Origin: Eopsaltria australis | Lineage: Eukaryota > Chordata > Aves > Passeriformes > Petroicidae | Length of the DNA: 64,000 nt | Direction: 5' to 3' | Assembly: GCA_034509425.1 (NCBI GenBank) | Contig: JAVTVJ010000001.1 | Coordinates: forward strand, 9,452,001-9,516,000 | The notes under the pieces: generated by a model | The model's database searches: none | What the model saw: the letters and a program-made list of their open reading frames with translations, nothing else | Told to the model about the DNA's origin: nothing | Translations under genes and position numbers: made by a program | Shown here: positions 61,001 through 64,000 of the stretch, piece after piece | Position numbering within the stretch: position 1 is the first letter of the stretch | How the letters are laid out: every line of letters begins with the position of its first letter

Positions 61001-63204
61001 AGCTCATTTGCCTTGAAGAGCCATGGGGCTGAGCCAGCTCTGTTGGGCTGTGAGCTGCACACGGGTTTAACACCTACGTTAGTGCTCTCCATCTGTCACT
61101 ATGTGTAATTGTACTTCCCTACCGCTGCTTGCAGAGTGTGGGATGACCATGCAGAGCTACAGCTCTCTTCTAATTAAAATACTTGGATTTAATCAAGGTT
61201 ACAGCAGCTTGAGGATGACAGGCTGCCCAGAGAACAGACAGTGTCCTGAACCATCTTAACTAACTGAATGCATAGATAAAGAGGAGAGAAAGGAAGCAGT
61301 GCTTTTGTTCCTTTCACTTTGCACTTCTGTATTCCAGCTGCCAGGGCTGAGGGCCAGCACTTGCTTTTGCAGCAGCCAGAACTGCAGGCTGTGTGTGTGC
61401 TTTCTTTCATATCAGAGCTGTCAAGCTCTGCTGCTGGACAGACCAAACTGGATGACATCATGGGGGAGGACATTCCTTGGATCACCCCTTCATCTGACCC
61501 TGCCACTGGGGGAGGCTGGAAGGCATAAGTGGGGAGAGACTGGAGGAGGAAGATGTGAGCCAGGAGGCCTGTAACCCTGTGGCTGCCCTGTGCCAAGCCC
61601 TCTAATGCCTCTAGTGTCAGATTTTCCCCATGTGTAAATATTGTTTGCCATTGTCTAGCTAATTTTCAAGTGACACTTGAAGTTTTCATACTAGGTCATG
61701 GATTCTACAAACAGCTGTCCTGTCAAAGACTATCATTCCTAATTAGGGGTTACCATGCCCCTACCAGAAAGCGTTGTCACCTCAGCTCCGCCAAGAAAAG
61801 GGCACACAAGCCCTTCTTTATCTGCTTCAAGCCAGACAGTTAGAAAAATTGCCTTCCTCCTCTGTGCAGCCTCACCCAGCTGCCTTGCTCAGGAACTTTC
61901 ACTGGATCATGTCTTCTGGCAGGAGTAATAACTTCCAGCAACTAGGACAGGAACACCTTCCTCCAGGACTGTTCAGTGCATGAAGGACACACACCTGGAG
62001 CTTCACTCTGCAGCACCAGCAGCAGGTACCAGACTATTCTTGCACATGTTTTCTGTTTCCTAACCACACCTACCAATAGTGCTTCGGATACATACCTTCA
62101 TCCCTGAGATGTCTGTCCTGTGGACATCTCAGAAACTCTGTAGCTACAAGAATGGAGATGTCTAGATTTGGCATTCACTTCTGTTGGTTTTAGTTTTATG
62201 GAAGAGGGACACCAAGCCCTTGATGCAGACAGTCACAAAAGCCTTGCAACCATTCGCTTCCATAGTCATAATGTTTGGGATTCAGATTTTGTCATTTTTG
62301 CCAGCTGAGACTAATCACCTGAATTCCTCACTGAAATGACAGAGTCATCAGTGGGCCAGACATGGTTTTCTTCTGGAAGTCACTTGCCTGAAAGCCATGT
62401 TTGTGTTACTGCAGCATCATGCCGGAGCTTGCAGTACTGGCACATCAGGGACCACACTTCTCTGTCAATGCTGAACCAGTTTCTTAACATGGACTTATGG
62501 ACTGCTTCAAAGTTCACATCTTAAAGGCACAAAAATTATTAATGGGCAGGGTCATGCTATTTGCTGTTGGCAAACTTCTGAGTGTCCAGTCACTACAAAA
62601 GATTCTGTCAAAGACACCACACAGTGCTTGACAAAAGGACATCACATAACAGAGGCCAAAACACAGATGCAACATGACATGAAACTGTGGGCAAATAGGT
62701 GTATCTTCACTTTCGCCTGTTTCAGGGGCTGAGGTATTTAATCTCTTATAAGACACAATTAACATATGTTTAGGGTTCACTGCCTAGAATCCTGTTCTAA
62801 GTGGGTCATGGGACTCCTTTTCTAACAGTTATCAGAAAAGCAGCTGGTCCTTTCCACAGCTGGAACTGACCTTGTATGAGGGACTCAGCAAGTGAGGAGA
62901 GACAATCCAAAAACCCTTATCCTTTGGGCTCCCTCCAGCTGGGAATGAGAGAGGAGGTTGAATTCCCTTGGACAGAGGAAAGCAGAGAACTAGAAACTTC
63001 ATGGCACATGTCTCATGGCACTGTCACTTGGTTCCATCTGTCCTGAGCAGGGCAGGGTTTAGGTTTGTGTGCCAGCTGTAGCAAAAACTTGCGTTAGGGC
63101 TAGCTGTGTGTAATTGTATAGCATTGAAACCATCACTGGAGACACTCCCTTAAAAAGTAAAGCTCCCTGAATGTTCCCTGGATAACAGTAAGCTAAATAA
63201 AGCC
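58002..63204. other. Unique DNA, no gene recognised
   Basis: No gene or element is supported. The 58150-58830 stretch is pyrimidine-rich and contains an 'ttgtctgcaaattttgcc' phrase like one in antisense CR1, too little to call. A tRNA-B-box-like word repeats at 59154-59164 and 59167-59177. The aataaa at about 60151 followed by a gtttttccac-type sequence looks slightly like an LTR end. The 135-codon minus frame at 61189-61596 is unassigned. Confidence 0.5.
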
Positions 63205-63220
63205 TTTTTTTTTTTTTTTT
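63205..63220. repeat. Homopolymer T run (16 bp)
   Basis: Sixteen T directly after an AATAAAGCC sequence. Because it is T and not A, it is not the tail of a plus-strand transcript; on the minus strand it would be a poly-A without a recognisable body. Confidence 0.85.
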
Positions 63221-63870
63221 AAATGTGAAAATCCAAACTATTTGTGCCTTTCCTCACTTATCCAGAGCTTGCTGGGACACCAAGCCTGAGGCATTTAAAG
63301 CACTGCTGCAAAGTATTGTTCCTCATTAAATTCTGTCCTTCCACACCCTCATCCCCTTGCCTCACAGTATTAGGTGATGCTGCTACCTTGCAGCAGAAAG
63401 TCATCAGCTCCAAGAAGTGATGATAGCCTATTTCAGGACTGCAGCACTGCTGTGAACAAGGTGCTCAAGTATGATACATTATCCCTCCAAGGCTGAAAGT
63501 ATCACCTTTGCAATGCTCCTAAACTCTGAGCTAGGTGAGGTTAACACTACAACCCAGGTTTCTCATGTGATAGAACATTCTCCTAGCAAAAAATCAAGAC
63601 TGTTTATACACACGGGACACTGGAGCTTAACACCTTTTGCACTGCCCTGTGCCTGATTTGTATATCCCATGTGGGCAGAAGAGCTTATTGCTCAGAATAA
63701 ATTCCAATAATATTTACACATATGGCAGAATTTGTTTAATTAGCAATAGCTAGTGGAAGCCCCACTATGAAATACTGAATTTTGTAAACTAACAACTATG
63801 TGACTAAAGACTACCATATAAACCAGCACAGGATACTTCCTCAGACATAGGATTTATTTCCTTGATAGAT
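63221..63870. other. Unique A+T-rich DNA, nothing recognised
   Basis: No feature is recognised before the terminal AT-rich hairpins. Confidence 0.5.
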
Positions 63871-63890
63871 GTAGTATAGTTTTATACTAC
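63871..63890. repeat. Perfect hairpin, first copy
   Basis: GTAGTATA and TATACTAC flank a GTTT loop. A near-identical hairpin is at 63956-63975, and TATACTACAGTAT at 63883-63895 is the exact reverse complement of 63951-63963. Confidence 0.85.
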
Positions 63891-63955
63891 AGTATGGTAA
63901 TACAGTAGATCAGTATAATATATATGTTGTATATTAGTATAATATAGTATATACT

Positions 63956-63975
63956 GTAGTATAGTTTTATGCTAC
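63956..63975. repeat. Hairpin, second copy (one arm mismatch)
   Basis: Same sequence as 63871-63890 except one base in the right arm (TATGCTAC). Both sit in a TATAG/TAATATA-rich low-complexity block of about 110 bp that reaches the end of the window. Confidence 0.8.
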
Positions 63976-64000
63976 TATGTATTTACTGCAGTTGTTCTGG

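Noticed and set aside
1..64000. CRISPR arrays, bacterial operons, ribosome binding sites, plasmid or phage features
   Set aside because: The sequence is vertebrate in character (CR1 LINEs, LTRs, intergenic composition), and no regularly spaced repeat array or dense gene packing is present.

Overview
This window looks like nuclear DNA of a bird. It contains several decayed CR1 LINE fragments whose 3' ends carry the avian TCTATG-type tail and lead sequence, short avian endogenous-retrovirus LTR pieces, and scattered AT-rich microsatellites in otherwise unique, A+T-rich sequence. I found no protein-coding gene, rRNA or tRNA that I can defend. Most open frames are under 150 codons, overlap in several frames, and match nothing I recognise. 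The longest one (223 codons) lies inside a GC-rich LTR. The window is best read as an intergenic stretch (gene desert) or a large intron.

Layout. Positions 1-8000 are unique AT-rich DNA with a G-quadruplex/poly-T patch (2410-2586) and a TA/TG microsatellite (3377-3560). About 8014-8600 is a probable solo LTR with a duplicated block in its U3-like part. An ancient CR1 lies at 10335-10685 (minus strand) and another at 16225-16712 (plus strand, with a remnant of the reverse-transcriptase C-terminus). Between 20707 and 23690 there are two AT microsatellites, a short piece of an abundant avian LTR, and two diverged copies of an unclassified ~190-bp sequence in opposite orientation. Two minus-strand CR1 copies sit at 28556-29066 (preceded by a GAATA pentamer array) and 29434-29665. 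A long old CR1 on the plus strand covers 37600-39360 and is split by ~700 bp of unrelated-looking sequence. A small CpG-rich patch is at 44340-44660, a short CR1 scrap at 49078-49170, and a second GC-rich patch near 51930-52045. Positions 56315-58001 hold a 1.68-kb LTR-like element with a 5-bp target-site duplication and a CpG-rich internal repeat. The last 130 bp contain AT-rich hairpins in direct and inverted copies.

Nothing here forms an operon, pathway or gene cluster. The most useful leads are the two LTRs (one with a duplicated U3 block, one unusually long), the unclassified inverted pair at 21.3/23.2 kb (one frame faintly recalls a TNF-receptor cysteine-rich repeat), paired palindromes at 30.4-30.9 kb, and the CpG-rich patch at 44.5 kb with a splice-acceptor-like tract. 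I saw no convincing new biological system. All repeat assignments come from recognising consensus patterns by eye, not from a database search.
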